A stretch of 64,000 nucleotides of DNA from Archangium primigenium (lineage in GTDB: Bacteria > Myxococcota > Myxococcia > Myxococcales > Myxococcaceae). Below, piece by piece: positions 18,475 through 29,807 of this stretch. The translations under genes and the position numbers were made by a program. Where the stretch lies: assembly GCF_016904885.1 (NCBI RefSeq), contig NZ_JADWYI010000001.1, positions 5,890,001 through 5,954,000 of the forward strand, in the 5' to 3' direction. Below the pieces are notes generated by a model. The model had not been told where the DNA came from. It saw only the letters and a program-made list of their open reading frames with translations, and ran no database searches. Each line of letters begins with the position of its first letter. The first letter of the stretch is position 1.

Positions 18475-20885
18475 TCAGCTGCGCAGCGCTCCGCCGAGGC
18501 GTTGGTTGACCTCGGAGATGATGCGCTGGTGGGCGGTGCCCACCTCCACGTCGGTGAGCGTGCGCTCGGGCGAGCGGTAGCGGATGGCGTAGGCGAGGTT
18601 CTTGCGGCCCTCGGGGATGGGCTTGCCCGTGTACACGTCGAACACGAGCGCGTCCTCCACCAGCGGCCCGCCCACCTCCAGGATGACGCGGCGGACCTCG
18701 TCGTTGGCGAGCTCCACCGGCACCACCACGGCCAGGTCACGGAGCACGGCGGGGAACTTCGGCAGCCCGCGCGAGGAGGGCACGAGCCGGGCGGCGGCGT
18801 AGAGCGGCGCCGTGTCCAGCTCGAAGACGAAGACGTCCCGGGGCAGGTCCAGGGCCTTGGTCACGCGGGGGTGCACTTCGCCCACGTGGCCGAGCACCGT
18901 GCCGTCCGCCAGCTCCACGCGCGCGCACGCCCGCAGGTGCCAGGCCGGGGCCTCGGCGGGCACGAAGCGCACGCCGTCCACGTGCAGCGCGTGCAGCAGG
19001 GACTCCAGCGCGCCCTTGGCGTCGTAGAAGTCCGCCCGGGCCTCCTTCTGCGTCCACGAGCGCCCGCCGCGCACGCCCCAGACGAGGCCCGCCACGCGGT
19101 GCACCTCGCGGGTGGCCGGACGCTGGCCCTGCCCGCCCTCCGCATCCCGGAGGTAGGCCCGGCCCATCTCGTACACGGACACGGTGTCCACCTGGTGCCG
19201 CACGCTGCGCGAGAGGTTCTCGAGCAGGCCGGGCAGGAGGCTCGTGCGCATCACGGACTGCTCCACGCTCAGGGGGTTGAGCAGCGCGACGGGCTGCTCG
19301 GTGCCGCCCAGGACTTCCAGCGTGCGCGGGGTGACGAAGGAGTAGTTCACCACCTCGCTCAGGCCCGCGCCGGACAGGGCCTGGCGGGCGCGGCGCTCGG
19401 CCTCGGTGGTGGGCGACTCGGGGGCCAGCTCGGCGAGTCCCCGGGGCAGCTTCGCGGGGATGTTGTCGTAGCCGTACACGCGCGCGAGCTCCTCCATGAG
19501 GTCCTCCTCGCGCTCCACGTCCACGCGGGCGCGGGGCACCTCGAAGGTGCTCTGACCGCTCCCCTCCTCCACGCCCCGGAAGCCGAGCACGCCGAGGATG
19601 CGCCGGCACTCGGACTCGGCGATGGACACGCCGAGCACCTTCTCCACCCGGCCGTAGCGCAGGGTCACCCGGCGCGGCGGCTGGGGCTGGGGGTGGAGGT
19701 CCACCCGGCCGGGCGCCACGGTGCCGCCGGCCAGCTCCGCGATGAGCGCCGCGGCGCGGTCCACCGCGGGCACGACGGCGTCCAGGTCCGCGCCGCGCTC
19801 GAAGCGGTGCGAGGCCTCGGTGTGCAGGCCGTGGCGCTTGGAGGAGCGGCGCACCGTGGCGGGCTGGAAGTGGGCGGACTCGAGCACCACGCGCGTGGTC
19901 CCCGCGCCCACCTCGCTGTCCGCGCCGCCCATGACGCCGGCCAGGGCCTGGGCCCGGTCCCGGTCACAGATGAGCAGATCCTCGGGCGAGAGCGTGCGCT
20001 CCTTGCCATCCAGCGTGGTCATCTTCTCGCCGGGCCGCGCGGTGCGGACGATGATCTCCTGGCCCGCCACCTTGTCCAGGTCGAAGGCGTGCAGGGGCTG
20101 GCCGTACTCGAGCAGCACGAAGTTGGTGACGTCCACCACGTTGCTGATGGGGCGCACGCCGCAGGCCTTGAGCCGGTCCTGCAGCCACTGGGGCGAGGGG
20201 CCGATCTTCACGTTCTCGATGACGCGCGCGGCGTAGCGCGGGCAGCGCGTGGCGTCCTCGATGCGCACCCGCACCTTCTCGGAGGCGGGCGCGCCGGACT
20301 CGGCGAGCCGGGGCTCGGGCGGACGCAGGGGGGCGCCCGTGGCCACCGCCACCTCGCGCGCCACGCCCAGGTGGGACAGGGCATCCGGGCGGTTGGGGGT
20401 GACGTTCACCTCCAACACCACGTCATCCAGCCCGAGCGCCTCGGCGATGGGCGTGCCGGGCGCGAGGTCCGCGGGGAGGATGAGCAGGCCCGAGGACTCC
20501 TCGGACAGGCCCAGCTCCTTGGCCGAGCAGAGCATGCCGAAGCTGTCCACGCCGCGCAGCGGGGCCTGCTTGATCTCCACCCCGTTGGGCAGCCGGGTGC
20601 CGAGCGTGGCCAGGGGGACCTTGTCCCCGACCTTGAAGTTCTTGGCGCCGCACACCACCTGGAGCATGTCCGCCTGGCCCAGGTCGATCTGGGTGACGGA
20701 GAGCTTGTCCGCGTTGGGGTGCTGCACGGACGCGGCGATGCGGGCCACCACCACGCCGCGCAGGGCATCGCCGGGGCGGTCCATGCCCTCGATCTCCAGT
20801 CCCACGGCGGTCAACCGGCGCGCCAGCTCGTCCACGTCCGCGGGCAGCGCCACATAGTCCTTGAGCCACTTGACCGAGATCTTCA

Positions 20886-20886
<1 letters not shown>
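18475..20886 (-). CDS. pheT: Phenylalanine-tRNA ligase beta subunit
   Basis: This 803-residue protein is of normal PheT length and forms the alpha2-beta2 enzyme that charges tRNA-Phe. It begins MKISVKWLKDYV, carries the tRNA-binding OB-fold near 40-150 (NADKLSVTQIDLGQADMLQVVCGAKN), the B3/B4 editing region (EASHRFERGAD around 355), the B5 domain and the C-terminal anticodon-binding FDX-ACB domain (KFPAVLRDLAVVVPVEL, about 710-800). The ATG shares one base with the pheS stop codon (TGATG), so the two subunits are translationally coupled. Confidence 0.98.
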
Positions 20887-21935
<1,049 letters not shown>

Positions 21936-21973
21936 CGGACAACTGCCTTTCCTCCCCGGAGCATGCCGGGGCC

Positions 21974-22003
21974 AAAAAAAAGGGCCGCCCACAGGGGCGG
22001 CCC
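21974..22003 (-). terminator. Strong intrinsic terminator or attenuator before pheST
   Basis: On the minus strand GGGCCGCCC and GGGCGGCCC (22003-21995 and 21990-21982) form a perfect 9-bp stem, followed by eight T residues (21981-21974). It lies between rplT and pheS, with 38 bases to the pheS start. That leaves no room for a separate promoter, so it is either the end of the rplT operon with a promoter inside the leader, or an attenuator for pheST. Confidence 0.88.
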
Positions 22004-22069
22004 GGTTTGAATCTCAGGAGCGGAGCGAGCCCGGTGAACCCAGGCCCCACTCACCTCTCACGGTGTGCT

Positions 22070-22417
22070 TCAGGCCGCCTTCGCAATGTTGGCGACGGCG
22101 GCAAAACCGGCGGGATCCGCCACGGCCAGGTCGGCGAGGACCTTGCGATCCAGAGCGACCTTGTTCTTGGCCAGACCGGCGATCAGCCGCGAGTACGACA
22201 GGCCCACGGTGCGGGCGGCCGCGTTGATGCGGACGATCCACAGCGAACGGAAGTTGCGCTTCCGCTGGGCGCGGTCACGGCTGGCGTAGTCCAGCGCGCG
22301 CTCCACGGCCTGGTTGGCCCGCTTGTAGCAATTCTTGCGGCGGCCCCGGTAGCCCTTGGCCAGCTTCAGAATCCGATTACGACGACGACGGGCCTTGAAT
22401 CCTTTTTTGACGCGCAT
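22070..22417 (-). CDS. rplT: 50S ribosomal protein L20
   Basis: The 115-residue protein matches L20 throughout: [58 protein letters not shown] and [11 protein letters not shown]. It binds 23S rRNA early in 50S assembly. It follows rpmI by about 95 bases in the infC-rpmI-rplT operon; in other bacteria L20 represses this operon, but no such site is evident to me here. Confidence 0.98.
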   Translation of the reverse strand: MRVKKGFKARRRRNRILKLAKGYRGRRKNCYKRANQAVERALDYASRDRAQRKRNFRSLWIVRINAAARTVGLSYSRLIAGLAKNKVALDRKVLADLAVADPAGFAAVANIAKAA

Positions 22418-22513
22418 GACTCAACTCCTGCACTGCGAGGTGTTTGAAAACCCCCGGTGTCCGGGCGAAACGCCCTTCACCGTCAGGGCCCTCTGACAAC
22501 ATGACGACGACGG

Positions 22514-22723
22514 CTAGTTCGCCCCGTACGGGAACAGCTCCAGACGCACCTTCTTCGCGTCCATGTCCCGGAGGTGACCCGTGCCACGGTGCTCCCGCTT
22601 GAGCTTCGGGGACTTCGCGTGGGTGAACAGGTGCTTGCCGAGCGCCTTGGCGAACTTCACCTTTCCGGACTTCTTCACGTGGAAGCGCTTCTTGGCGCTG
22701 CTACGCGTCTTCAGCTTGGGCAT
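22514..22723 (-). CDS. rpmI: 50S ribosomal protein L35
   Basis: The 69-residue, strongly basic protein MPKLKTRSSAKKRFHVKKSG... with KREHRGTGHLRDMDAKKVR is L35 over its full length. The start was set at the conserved MPKLKT; the frame is open further upstream but without conservation. It sits between infC and rplT. Confidence 0.97.
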   Translation of the reverse strand: MPKLKTRSSAKKRFHVKKSGKVKFAKALGKHLFTHAKSPKLKREHRGTGHLRDMDAKKVRLELFPYGAN

Positions 22724-22799
22724 GATGCCGTTCCTTCCTGACTGCGACTGCGTCCATGCCGGGGAAGGGAGCCCGTGAGGGCCCCCCAACCGGGTGCTG

Positions 22800-23672
<873 letters not shown>

Positions 23673-23701
23673 GTGTAAGCCCTCCAGCTAGTGGGAGTAG
23701 G

Positions 23702-23723
23702 TGCCCCCCTCGGAAGGGGGGCA
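23702..23723. promoter_or_regulatory. GC hairpin in the thrS-infC gap
   Basis: TGCCCCCCT and AGGGGGGCA form a perfect 9-bp stem with a CGGA loop. It lies 30 bases upstream of the infC start codon, within the leader. No T-run follows, so a regulatory or RNA-stability role is more likely than termination. Confidence 0.5.
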
Positions 23724-23785
23724 AGATACTTGCCAGACTCCGGGAGTCAAGAGCCGACAGCGCTCCTGGGCCCCCGGGTGAAACA

Positions 23786-25714
23786 TCACGGCCAGGCGGC
23801 GTCCTTCTGGAGGATCGCCTCGAAGGCCTCCAACTTCATGCTCTTGAGGTCCTCGCCGCCGTAGCGACGGGGGGCCACCGCGCCCGCCTCCACCTCGTTG
23901 TCACCAATAACCAGGGTGAAGGGCGTTTTCTGGATCTGCGCGTCCCGAATCTTGGCGTTGAGCGTGATCCCTCGCTCGTCCAGCTCCACCCGGTACCCCT
24001 TGGCGCGAAGCTGGTCGCGCACCTGGCGGGCGTACTCCATCTGACGGTCCGCCACGGTGACGAGGGTGGCCTGCACCGGCGCGAGCCACGCCGGGAAGGC
24101 GCCCGCGTAGTGCTCGATGAGGATGGCGATGAACCGCTCGAACGAGCCGAAGATGGCGCGGTGCAGCACGACCGGCCGGTGCTCGGCGTTGTCCTCGCCC
24201 ACATAGGTGAGGTCGAAGCGCTCGGGTGCCAGGTAGTCCAGCTGGATGGTGCCCAGCTGCCACTTGCGGCCGATGCTGTCGGACACGTCGAAGTCGATCT
24301 TCGGCCCGTAGAAGGCGCCATCGCCCGGTTTGAGCTCGTACTGCAGCCCCATGCTCTCCAGGGCCTGCTTGAGGCCCCCCTCGGCGCGATCCCACAGGGA
24401 GTCGTCCCCGAGCCGCTTCTCCGGGCGGGTGGACAGCTTCACCGAGTAGCTCAGCCCCACCGCCTTGTAGACGCGGTCGAGCAGCTGCACGAAGCGCTTC
24501 ACCTCGTCAGGGATCTGATCCTCGCGGCAGTAGATGTGGGCGTCGTCCTGGGCGAACTGGCGCACGCGCGTCAGGCCCCCGAGCGAGCCCGCCGCCTCGT
24601 TGCGGTGCAGCACGTCCTGGGTGTGCAGGCGCAGGGGCAGGTCGCGGTAGCTGTGCTTCTTGAAGCCGTAGTACAGGTGATGGCTCGGGCAGTTCATCGG
24701 CTTGAGCGAGAAGTCGTGCTCGCCGCTCTCGCTGTCCAGCACGAGGAACATGTTCTCCTTGTACTTGCCCCAGTGGCCGCTCGTCTCCCAGAGGCCCTTG
24801 TTGTAGAGCAGCGGCGTCTTGATCTCCACGTAGCCGCCGTCCGACGTCAGCCGACGCATGAAGGCCGACAGCGTGTTGTAGAAGGTCGTGCCCTTGGGGG
24901 TCCAGAAGGCGGCGCCGGGCGAGTACGGGTGGAAGTGGAAGAGATCCAGCTCCTTGCCCAGCTTGCGGTGGTCGCGCTTGCGCGCTTCCTCCATGCGCGT
25001 GAGGTACTCCTGCATCGCCTTCTTGTCGAAGAAGGCCGTGCCGTAGATGCGCTGGAGCATGGGGTTGCGGTGATCGCCCCGCCAGTAGGCGCCGCTGGTG
25101 GACAGGAGCTTGATGGCGCCGATCTTCCCGGTGCTCGGCGCGTGGGGCCCCAGGCAGAAGTCCACCCAGTCCCCGTGCGTGTAGAGCGTGAGCGTCTTGG
25201 CGCCCTTGGCCGCGATGTCCTTGACGATCTCGACCTTGAACTTCTCGCCCTTGCCCTCGAAGAGCTGGATGGCCTCGTCCATCGAGATCTCGCTGCGCAC
25301 GAAGGGCTGGTTCTGGGCGATCTCCTTGTTGGCCTCCGCCTCGATCTTCTCCAGGTCCTCGGGCGTGAAGGGCCGGTCGCGGAAGAAGTCGTAGTAGAAG
25401 CCCTCCTCCGTGGCCGGACCAATCGTCACCTGCGTGCCCGGGTAGAGCCGCTGCACCACCCCGGCCACCACGTGCGCGGCGTCGTGCCGGATGAGATCCA
25501 GTCCCTCGGGGCTCTTGGAGGTGAAGATCTGCAGCTTCACGTCCGCCTCGAGCTTGCGCGACAAGTCCACGTCCTCGCCGTTCACCCGCGCGAAGAGGGC
25601 AGCCTTGGCCAGACCCGCTCCAATGCCCTCGCGCACGAAGTCCGCGATGGACGTGCCCCGGGCCGCCTGCTTCTGGCTGCCATCCGGGAGCGTCACCGTG
25701 ATTTGATCCGACAT
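23786..25714 (-). CDS. thrS: Threonine-tRNA ligase
   Basis: This 642-residue enzyme has full ThrRS architecture: an N-terminal TGS domain ([18 protein letters not shown], 1-65), the editing domain ([17 protein letters not shown] about 77 onwards, and [13 protein letters not shown]), and the class II core with zinc ligands in [10 protein letters not shown], motif 2 ([18 protein letters not shown]) and [16 protein letters not shown]. The anticodon-binding domain fills residues 540-642. It lies upstream of infC on the same strand, the usual order in bacteria. Confidence 0.98.
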   Translation of the reverse strand: MSDQITVTLPDGSQKQAARGTSIADFVREGIGAGLAKAALFARVNGEDVDLSRKLEADVKLQIFTSKSPEGLDLIRHDAAHVVAGVVQRLYPGTQVTIGPATEEGFYYDFFRDRPFTPEDLEKIEAEANKEIAQNQPFVRSEISMDEAIQLFEGKGEKFKVEIVKDIAAKGAKTLTLYTHGDWVDFCLGPHAPSTGKIGAIKLLSTSGAYWRGDHRNPMLQRIYGTAFFDKKAMQEYLTRMEEARKRDHRKLGKELDLFHFHPYSPGAAFWTPKGTTFYNTLSAFMRRLTSDGGYVEIKTPLLYNKGLWETSGHWGKYKENMFLVLDSESGEHDFSLKPMNCPSHHLYYGFKKHSYRDLPLRLHTQDVLHRNEAAGSLGGLTRVRQFAQDDAHIYCREDQIPDEVKRFVQLLDRVYKAVGLSYSVKLSTRPEKRLGDDSLWDRAEGGLKQALESMGLQYELKPGDGAFYGPKIDFDVSDSIGRKWQLGTIQLDYLAPERFDLTYVGEDNAEHRPVVLHRAIFGSFERFIAILIEHYAGAFPAWLAPVQATLVTVADRQMEYARQVRDQLRAKGYRVELDERGITLNAKIRDAQIQKTPFTLVIGDNEVEAGAVAPRRYGGEDLKSMKLEAFEAILQKDAAWP

Positions 25715-25736
25715 GCGAGACCTCGGAAAAGAACAC

Positions 25737-25764
25737 GGGCGGCAGGCTGATCAGCCTGCCGCCC
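25737..25764 (-). terminator. Perfect palindromic stem-loop after tRNA-Val, before thrS
   Basis: The 28-base segment GGGCGGCAGGCT-GATC-AGCCTGCCGCCC is self-complementary throughout. It lies 25 bases downstream of the 3' end of tRNA-Val and 22 bases upstream of the thrS start. It could terminate the tRNA transcript or act in the thrS leader. It lacks a clear T-run. Confidence 0.6.
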
Positions 25765-25789
25765 GCGTGTTGGAACCTGGTACATCGAG

Positions 25790-25861
25790 TGGGTCGTAGT
25801 GGGATCGAACCACTGACCCCTACCGCGTCAAGGTAGTGCTCTACCGCTGAGCTAACGACCC
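25790..25861 (-). tRNA. tRNA-Val (GAC)
   Basis: The minus strand folds with acceptor GGGTCGT/ACGACCC, D arm AGCTCAGCGGTAGAGC, anticodon stem CTACC/GGTAG around TTGACGC (anticodon GAC), T arm CAGTG-GTTCGATC-CCACT-type pairing and discriminator A. CCA is not encoded, unlike the other two tRNAs here. Confidence 0.96.
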
Positions 25862-25923
25862 GTGCACCTCGGGACTCGTCGTCACGAAGGCGGGCGGGGA
25901 ATTACAGGGCGTGGCCGCGACTG

Positions 25924-26670
25924 TCAAGCAAACAGAGAGGCCCCACCACACTCTTCCCGGGGCGCGTCCAGCACGGCCCGCACCCGCGCCGTCACCGTGT
26001 CGAACATGGCCGGGGTCAGCCGGCCCGTCTGCGTGTTCTGCTGGCTCACGTGGTAGCTGCCCACGAGCACCGGCGCCCCCGCGAGCCGCGCCTCCGCGCC
26101 ATGCCCGAACGCCGGCCGGGGAGACGGCACGCGCACGCCCGTGCGCTGCATCCAGGCGAGCGACGCGTTCCAGGCGATGGCGCCCAGGGCCAGGATGACC
26201 TGGACGGGCAGCAGGGCCAGCTCGCGATCGAAGAACGGCGTGCAGCGGGCCAGCTCCTCCGGCAGGGGCTTGTTGTCCGGGGGCGCGCACCGGCAAGGCG
26301 CCGAGATGAAGGCGTCCGTCAGTCGCAGACCATCCTCCCGGTGATCACTGCGGGGCTGGTTGGAGAAGCCCGCGCGCTGCAATCCCGCCAGGAGGAACTC
26401 CCCTGAACGGTCACCCGTGAAGTAGCGGCCCGTGCGGTTGGCCCCGTGCGCCGCGGGCGCCAGGCCCACGATGACCAGCCGGGCCCGGGGGTCCCCGAAG
26501 CCGGGCACCGCCCTGCCCCAGTACGTCCAGTCCCGGTAGGCCCGGCGCTTGTCGCGGGCGATCTGCTCGCGCCATTCCACCAGGCGGGGACAGGCCCGGC
26601 AGGCGATGATTTCCTCATGGAGGGCGCCCAGCCCCCCGACACCCGGTTCCGTGGCTTCGCGCTTCGACAC
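25924..26670 (-). CDS. udgB: Type-5 uracil-DNA glycosylase
   Basis: This 248-residue enzyme removes uracil and other deaminated bases from DNA. Fe-S cluster cysteines are visible at C24 and C27 (CRACPRL), C126 or C128 (APCRCAPP) and C143. Motif 1 is GLAPAAHGANRTGR (69-82), with the catalytic-site Ala/Asn pattern typical of family 5 rather than the GEAPG of family 4. Motif 2 is HVSQQNTQTGRL (207-218). Length and both motifs fit UdgB. It stands alone upstream of tRNA-Val on the same strand. Confidence 0.93.
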   Translation of the reverse strand: MSKREATEPGVGGLGALHEEIIACRACPRLVEWREQIARDKRRAYRDWTYWGRAVPGFGDPRARLVIVGLAPAAHGANRTGRYFTGDRSGEFLLAGLQRAGFSNQPRSDHREDGLRLTDAFISAPCRCAPPDNKPLPEELARCTPFFDRELALLPVQVILALGAIAWNASLAWMQRTGVRVPSPRPAFGHGAEARLAGAPVLVGSYHVSQQNTQTGRLTPAMFDTVTARVRAVLDAPREECGGASLFA

Positions 26671-26744
26671 GTCCCTTGCCTAGCGCCGCCCCACCTCCGG
26701 ATGCCAGGACCCCGGGCCCGCTCGGCCGGTGGGCCGGAGAGGAC

Positions 26745-27977
26745 TCAGGCCCCGGGCGTCTCGCCCGTCCCCGTGTACACTGGCATCCGCTGGTAGCGCG
26801 CCACCACCACCCGCAGCACCACCTTGAGGATGGCCGTGGACGGCACCGCGAGCAGGATGCCGGTGAAGCCGAACAGCTCGCCGAAGGCCAGGATGGCGAT
26901 GATGACGGACACCGAGGACAGGCCCACCTTGTCCCCCACCACGCGCGGGGTGATGAAGAAGCCCTCGGCGAGCTGGCCCACCAGGAACGTGCCCGCCACC
27001 AGCGCGAGCTGCCACGGCCCCTGCCAGGACAACATCACCCCCAGCATCGCCAACACGATCCCCACGCCCGTGCCCAGGTAGGGCACCATGTTGCCAAAGC
27101 CCGCGATCACCCCGATGACGATGGCCATGTCGATGCGCGCGAAGCTCAGCCCGGCGCTGTAGAGGACCGACAGGATGGCCCCCACGGTGAGCTGCCCCCG
27201 CACGAAGGCGGACAGCACCTCGTCCACCTCGGCGAAGCGCCGGTCCACCAGCCCCACCGCCCGGCGCGGAACCAGCCCCCGCACGAGCGACACGAGCTGC
27301 GGATAGTCCTGCAGGAAGAAGAAGGCCAGCACCGGCACCACCAGCAGCCCGAGCAGCGTGGCCACGAAGCGCGCCGTGTTGCCCGCGAAGCTCGCCACCA
27401 GCCGCGCCGCCGTGGGCCCCGCGCTCTGCAACAGCTCCGAGGCCCGCCCGCCCAGCTCCGTCATGCGCTGGCGCAGCAGATCCGGCAGCGGGTGGCCCAG
27501 CAGCGCCTCCACCCGGGGAATCACCTGGCCGCTCGCCTTCACGAAGAAGTCCGGCAGCTTGGCCGCCTCGTCCCGGAAGACGGGCACGAGGTAGAGCACC
27601 GCCCCGGCCAGCAGCAGCGTGCACCCGGCGAACACGGCGCTCGTGCCCCACGTCCGATCCACGCCCCGCCGCTCCAGCGCCGTGACGAAGGGATTGAGCA
27701 CGTAGGCCCCGCTCAGCGCCAGCAGCACCGGCACCGCCACCCCGCCGAACACCGACAGCAGCCCGAACACCAACCCCAACGCCCCCACCATCACCGCCGA
27801 CCAGATGAAGTCCACCCGCCGGGCCTCGAGCTCCTCGAGGCCCCCCTCGGGCTCGCTCCGCACCACGCGCAGGGTCGGCTCCGGCGCCTGCCCGGCCCCG
27901 GACTCCTTCACCGCCGACACCTTCACCGCCTGCGCCTTGCCTCGCTTGTTGCGTCCGATGACCGCGCTCCTCTCCAT
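26745..27977 (-). CDS. AI-2E family membrane transporter
   Basis: This 410-residue protein has a basic cytoplasmic N-terminus (about 60 residues) followed by roughly eight membrane segments: DFIWSAVMVGALGLVFGLLS, LLLAGAVLYLVPV, LLGLLVVPVLAFFF, and a C-terminal pack including GVIAGFGNMVPYLGTGVGI and ILAFGELFGFTGILLAVP. The PYLG and FGxLFGFxGxLLAVP motifs mark the AI-2E/PerM/TqsA family, whose members export signals or exchange ions; the substrate here is unknown. The ATG at 27977 is preferred; an in-frame GTG at 28052 would overlap the upstream gene. Confidence 0.9.
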   Translation of the reverse strand: MERSAVIGRNKRGKAQAVKVSAVKESGAGQAPEPTLRVVRSEPEGGLEELEARRVDFIWSAVMVGALGLVFGLLSVFGGVAVPVLLALSGAYVLNPFVTALERRGVDRTWGTSAVFAGCTLLLAGAVLYLVPVFRDEAAKLPDFFVKASGQVIPRVEALLGHPLPDLLRQRMTELGGRASELLQSAGPTAARLVASFAGNTARFVATLLGLLVVPVLAFFFLQDYPQLVSLVRGLVPRRAVGLVDRRFAEVDEVLSAFVRGQLTVGAILSVLYSAGLSFARIDMAIVIGVIAGFGNMVPYLGTGVGIVLAMLGVMLSWQGPWQLALVAGTFLVGQLAEGFFITPRVVGDKVGLSSVSVIIAILAFGELFGFTGILLAVPSTAILKVVLRVVVARYQRMPVYTGTGETPGA

Positions 27978-28035
27978 GCCGCCCCGGACCGTGGTCCGAA
28001 GCCCGTCCAGGCTACACCGGAAGCTCCCCCCCGGT

Positions 28036-28413
28036 TCAGGGGGCGTCCCCACCCCGCTCCGGCTCCACCGAGCGCAACCGGATGGTCAGCACCGCCCGGG
28101 CCGAGCTGGGCTCGAAATAGGTGACGTACGGCCAGTAGCCGTCCTTCTTCACATCCACTTGATGCAGGCCCGTGCCCACGCTCAGCCCCCGCGGCTCGCC
28201 CGCGAAGTCCGCGCACACCCCCTGCACCACGCCGTCCAGGTACACGTCCGCGTCCGAGGGCTCGCAGCGCAGCACCAGGTTGCCCATGCGCGAGCCGCCC
28301 CGCAGCAGTGCCCGCGCGCGCTCCGCCGCAGGGCCCTCCACCCGCTCGGGTCCCGAGGCACACCCCAGCACGAGCCCCAGCACGCCTCCAATCACCCCAC
28401 CCGCCCGCTTCAT
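28036..28413 (-). CDS. PEGA-domain lipoprotein
   Basis: This 125-residue lipoprotein has a short signal and lipobox (LVLGC). The C-terminal two thirds (NLVLRCEPSDADVYLDG, VDVKKDGYWPYVTYFEPSSA) form a PEGA domain, a beta-sandwich found on surface and S-layer proteins. It follows the secreted protein at 28423 by nine bases and precedes the AI-2E transporter, so all three may be one operon. Role probably structural, in the cell envelope. Confidence 0.82.
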   Translation of the reverse strand: MKRAGGVIGGVLGLVLGCASGPERVEGPAAERARALLRGGSRMGNLVLRCEPSDADVYLDGVVQGVCADFAGEPRGLSVGTGLHQVDVKKDGYWPYVTYFEPSSARAVLTIRLRSVEPERGGDAP

Positions 28414-28422
28414 CTCCCGCTC

Positions 28423-29229
28423 CTATTGAATGAGGATCGCCACATGGCCCTCGGCCAGCGGGCGCGGCCCCAGCTCGGCGAGCGCCTTCACCGCGTCCGG
28501 ATCGAGCCGCAGATCCGCCCCGTCCCGCTTCACCGCCTTGAGCACCAGGGGCCTGGCCCCCACCCGCGCCGAGGCCCGCGCCGCCTCGAGCGTGGGGAAG
28601 AAGCCCGCCACCCCGAGGTCCTGGCGCGCCCGCGCGTCCAACGTGGCCGGGCCATGCAGGGGCTGTCCCGTGGTGTCGTCCACCAGCCGGGGTGCCAGCA
28701 TCGCCGTCATGCCCAGCGCGCGCGCGTCCACCACGACGCCGGTGTGCTTGCCCTCCGCGGGCGCCTTGTCCTCCGCGGGCTTCTGCGGCCCGGGGACCCC
28801 CGCGGGGCCCGAGGGATTCACCAGGGCCTCGGTGAGCACCCCCAGGGGAAGCTCCACCTCCAGGCGCACCCCGCCGTCCGAGAAGTAGCGCGTGCGCACC
28901 ACCCGGTAGCCCTGGAGCACGGGGTCGAGCCGGCGCCGGGCATCCCCACCGGCCAGCTCCTCGCCCACGGTCCGATCCGCGCGCAAGGGCAGGCCCTGGA
29001 CGCGCTCGCGCAGCGCCGCCAGGGCGTTGTCCCGGGCCGAGCGCTCCGCGCCCAGCCTCGCCTGCGCGGCGTTGGAGGCCTTCACGTCCGGGGGCCCGTT
29101 GCCCGTCACCCGGAGCACCTGCCGCTCCCAGTCCACGGTCCCGTCCCCCGCGAGCACCCCGAGCGGCCCCAACCACACGAGCACCGCCAGCGCCCGCGAC
29201 ACACGACTGCTCCACTCGCCCCTTCGCAT
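28423..29229 (-). CDS. Secreted LPP20-like hypothetical protein
   Basis: This 268-residue protein starts at MRRGEWSSRVSRALAV, with a signal peptide ending near GPLGVLAGDG. Residues 34-120 (WERQVLRVTGNGPPD, AERSARDNALAALRERVQGL, VVRTRYFSDGGVRLEVELPL) resemble the LPP20/FlgP-like fold of envelope lipoproteins, though no lipobox cysteine is present. After a Pro/Lys-rich linker (PQKPAEDKAPAEGK) a second domain includes VVVDARALGMTAMLAPRLVD, again like FlgP/LPP20 relatives. Function is unknown; location is periplasmic. It is first in the run with the PEGA lipoprotein. Confidence 0.75.
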   Translation of the reverse strand: MRRGEWSSRVSRALAVLVWLGPLGVLAGDGTVDWERQVLRVTGNGPPDVKASNAAQARLGAERSARDNALAALRERVQGLPLRADRTVGEELAGGDARRRLDPVLQGYRVVRTRYFSDGGVRLEVELPLGVLTEALVNPSGPAGVPGPQKPAEDKAPAEGKHTGVVVDARALGMTAMLAPRLVDDTTGQPLHGPATLDARARQDLGVAGFFPTLEAARASARVGARPLVLKAVKRDGADLRLDPDAVKALAELGPRPLAEGHVAILIQ

Positions 29230-29304
29230 GGAGGAATTCAACCGGCGCACCCTCCACCCGGTCAAGGCGAACGCGAGGGCCACCCCGGGGAGCGAGCAGC
29301 CTCC

Positions 29305-29643
29305 TCAGTGCTCGCGCGGGCCGCGCGCCACATACGCGTCGATCATCTGCCGGTGGCGCTCGGTGAGCAGGGTGAAGCGCACGCCCGAGCGCTCGTCGCG
29401 GCGCGGGCTCGCCTCCACCCACTCGCGCACCACCTCGCCCTCGGCGTAGATGACCTCCTCGGAGCCAGGCAGCTGGAACTGCAGGCCCACCCGCCGCGCG
29501 TCCTGCTCGGGCTCGATGAGCCGGCTGAGGCTCACGCCCTCCTGGCTGATGTCCGCCGCGTGCGACAGGTACGGCACTCCCTCCATGTACTTGTTCACGT
29601 AGATGTCGAGGGGAACCCGCGCGTTCTTCCGCTTGTCGCTCAT
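29305..29643 (-). CDS. PilZ-domain protein
   Basis: The 112-residue protein is almost entirely a PilZ domain. The RxxxR-type motif is degenerate (KRKNARVPLDIYV), followed by HAADISQEGVSLS (D/NxSxxG motif), QFQLPGSEEVIYAEGEVV and RSGVRFTLL. Single-domain PilZ proteins bind cyclic di-GMP or act as regulators of motility and polysaccharide export. The start at 29643 is one of two adjacent ATG codons (29646, 29643), behind AGGG. It is divergent from the FKBP gene. Confidence 0.85.
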   Translation of the reverse strand: MSDKRKNARVPLDIYVNKYMEGVPYLSHAADISQEGVSLSRLIEPEQDARRVGLQFQLPGSEEVIYAEGEVVREWVEASPRRDERSGVRFTLLTERHRQMIDAYVARGPREH

Positions 29644-29807
29644 CATCGCACCCTGGTGGAGAGGCCCCATTGCTACAGGACGCTTCCGTCCTGCAGCAGC
29701 CACCCGCGAGGGTAGGAGCATCCGGCCGGGTCGCAAGAAAACGGCCAGCGGGAATAGACGGGTCGCGCCTATCCTTCCGCCGCCATCAGAAAGGCGGTAG
29801 CACACAC

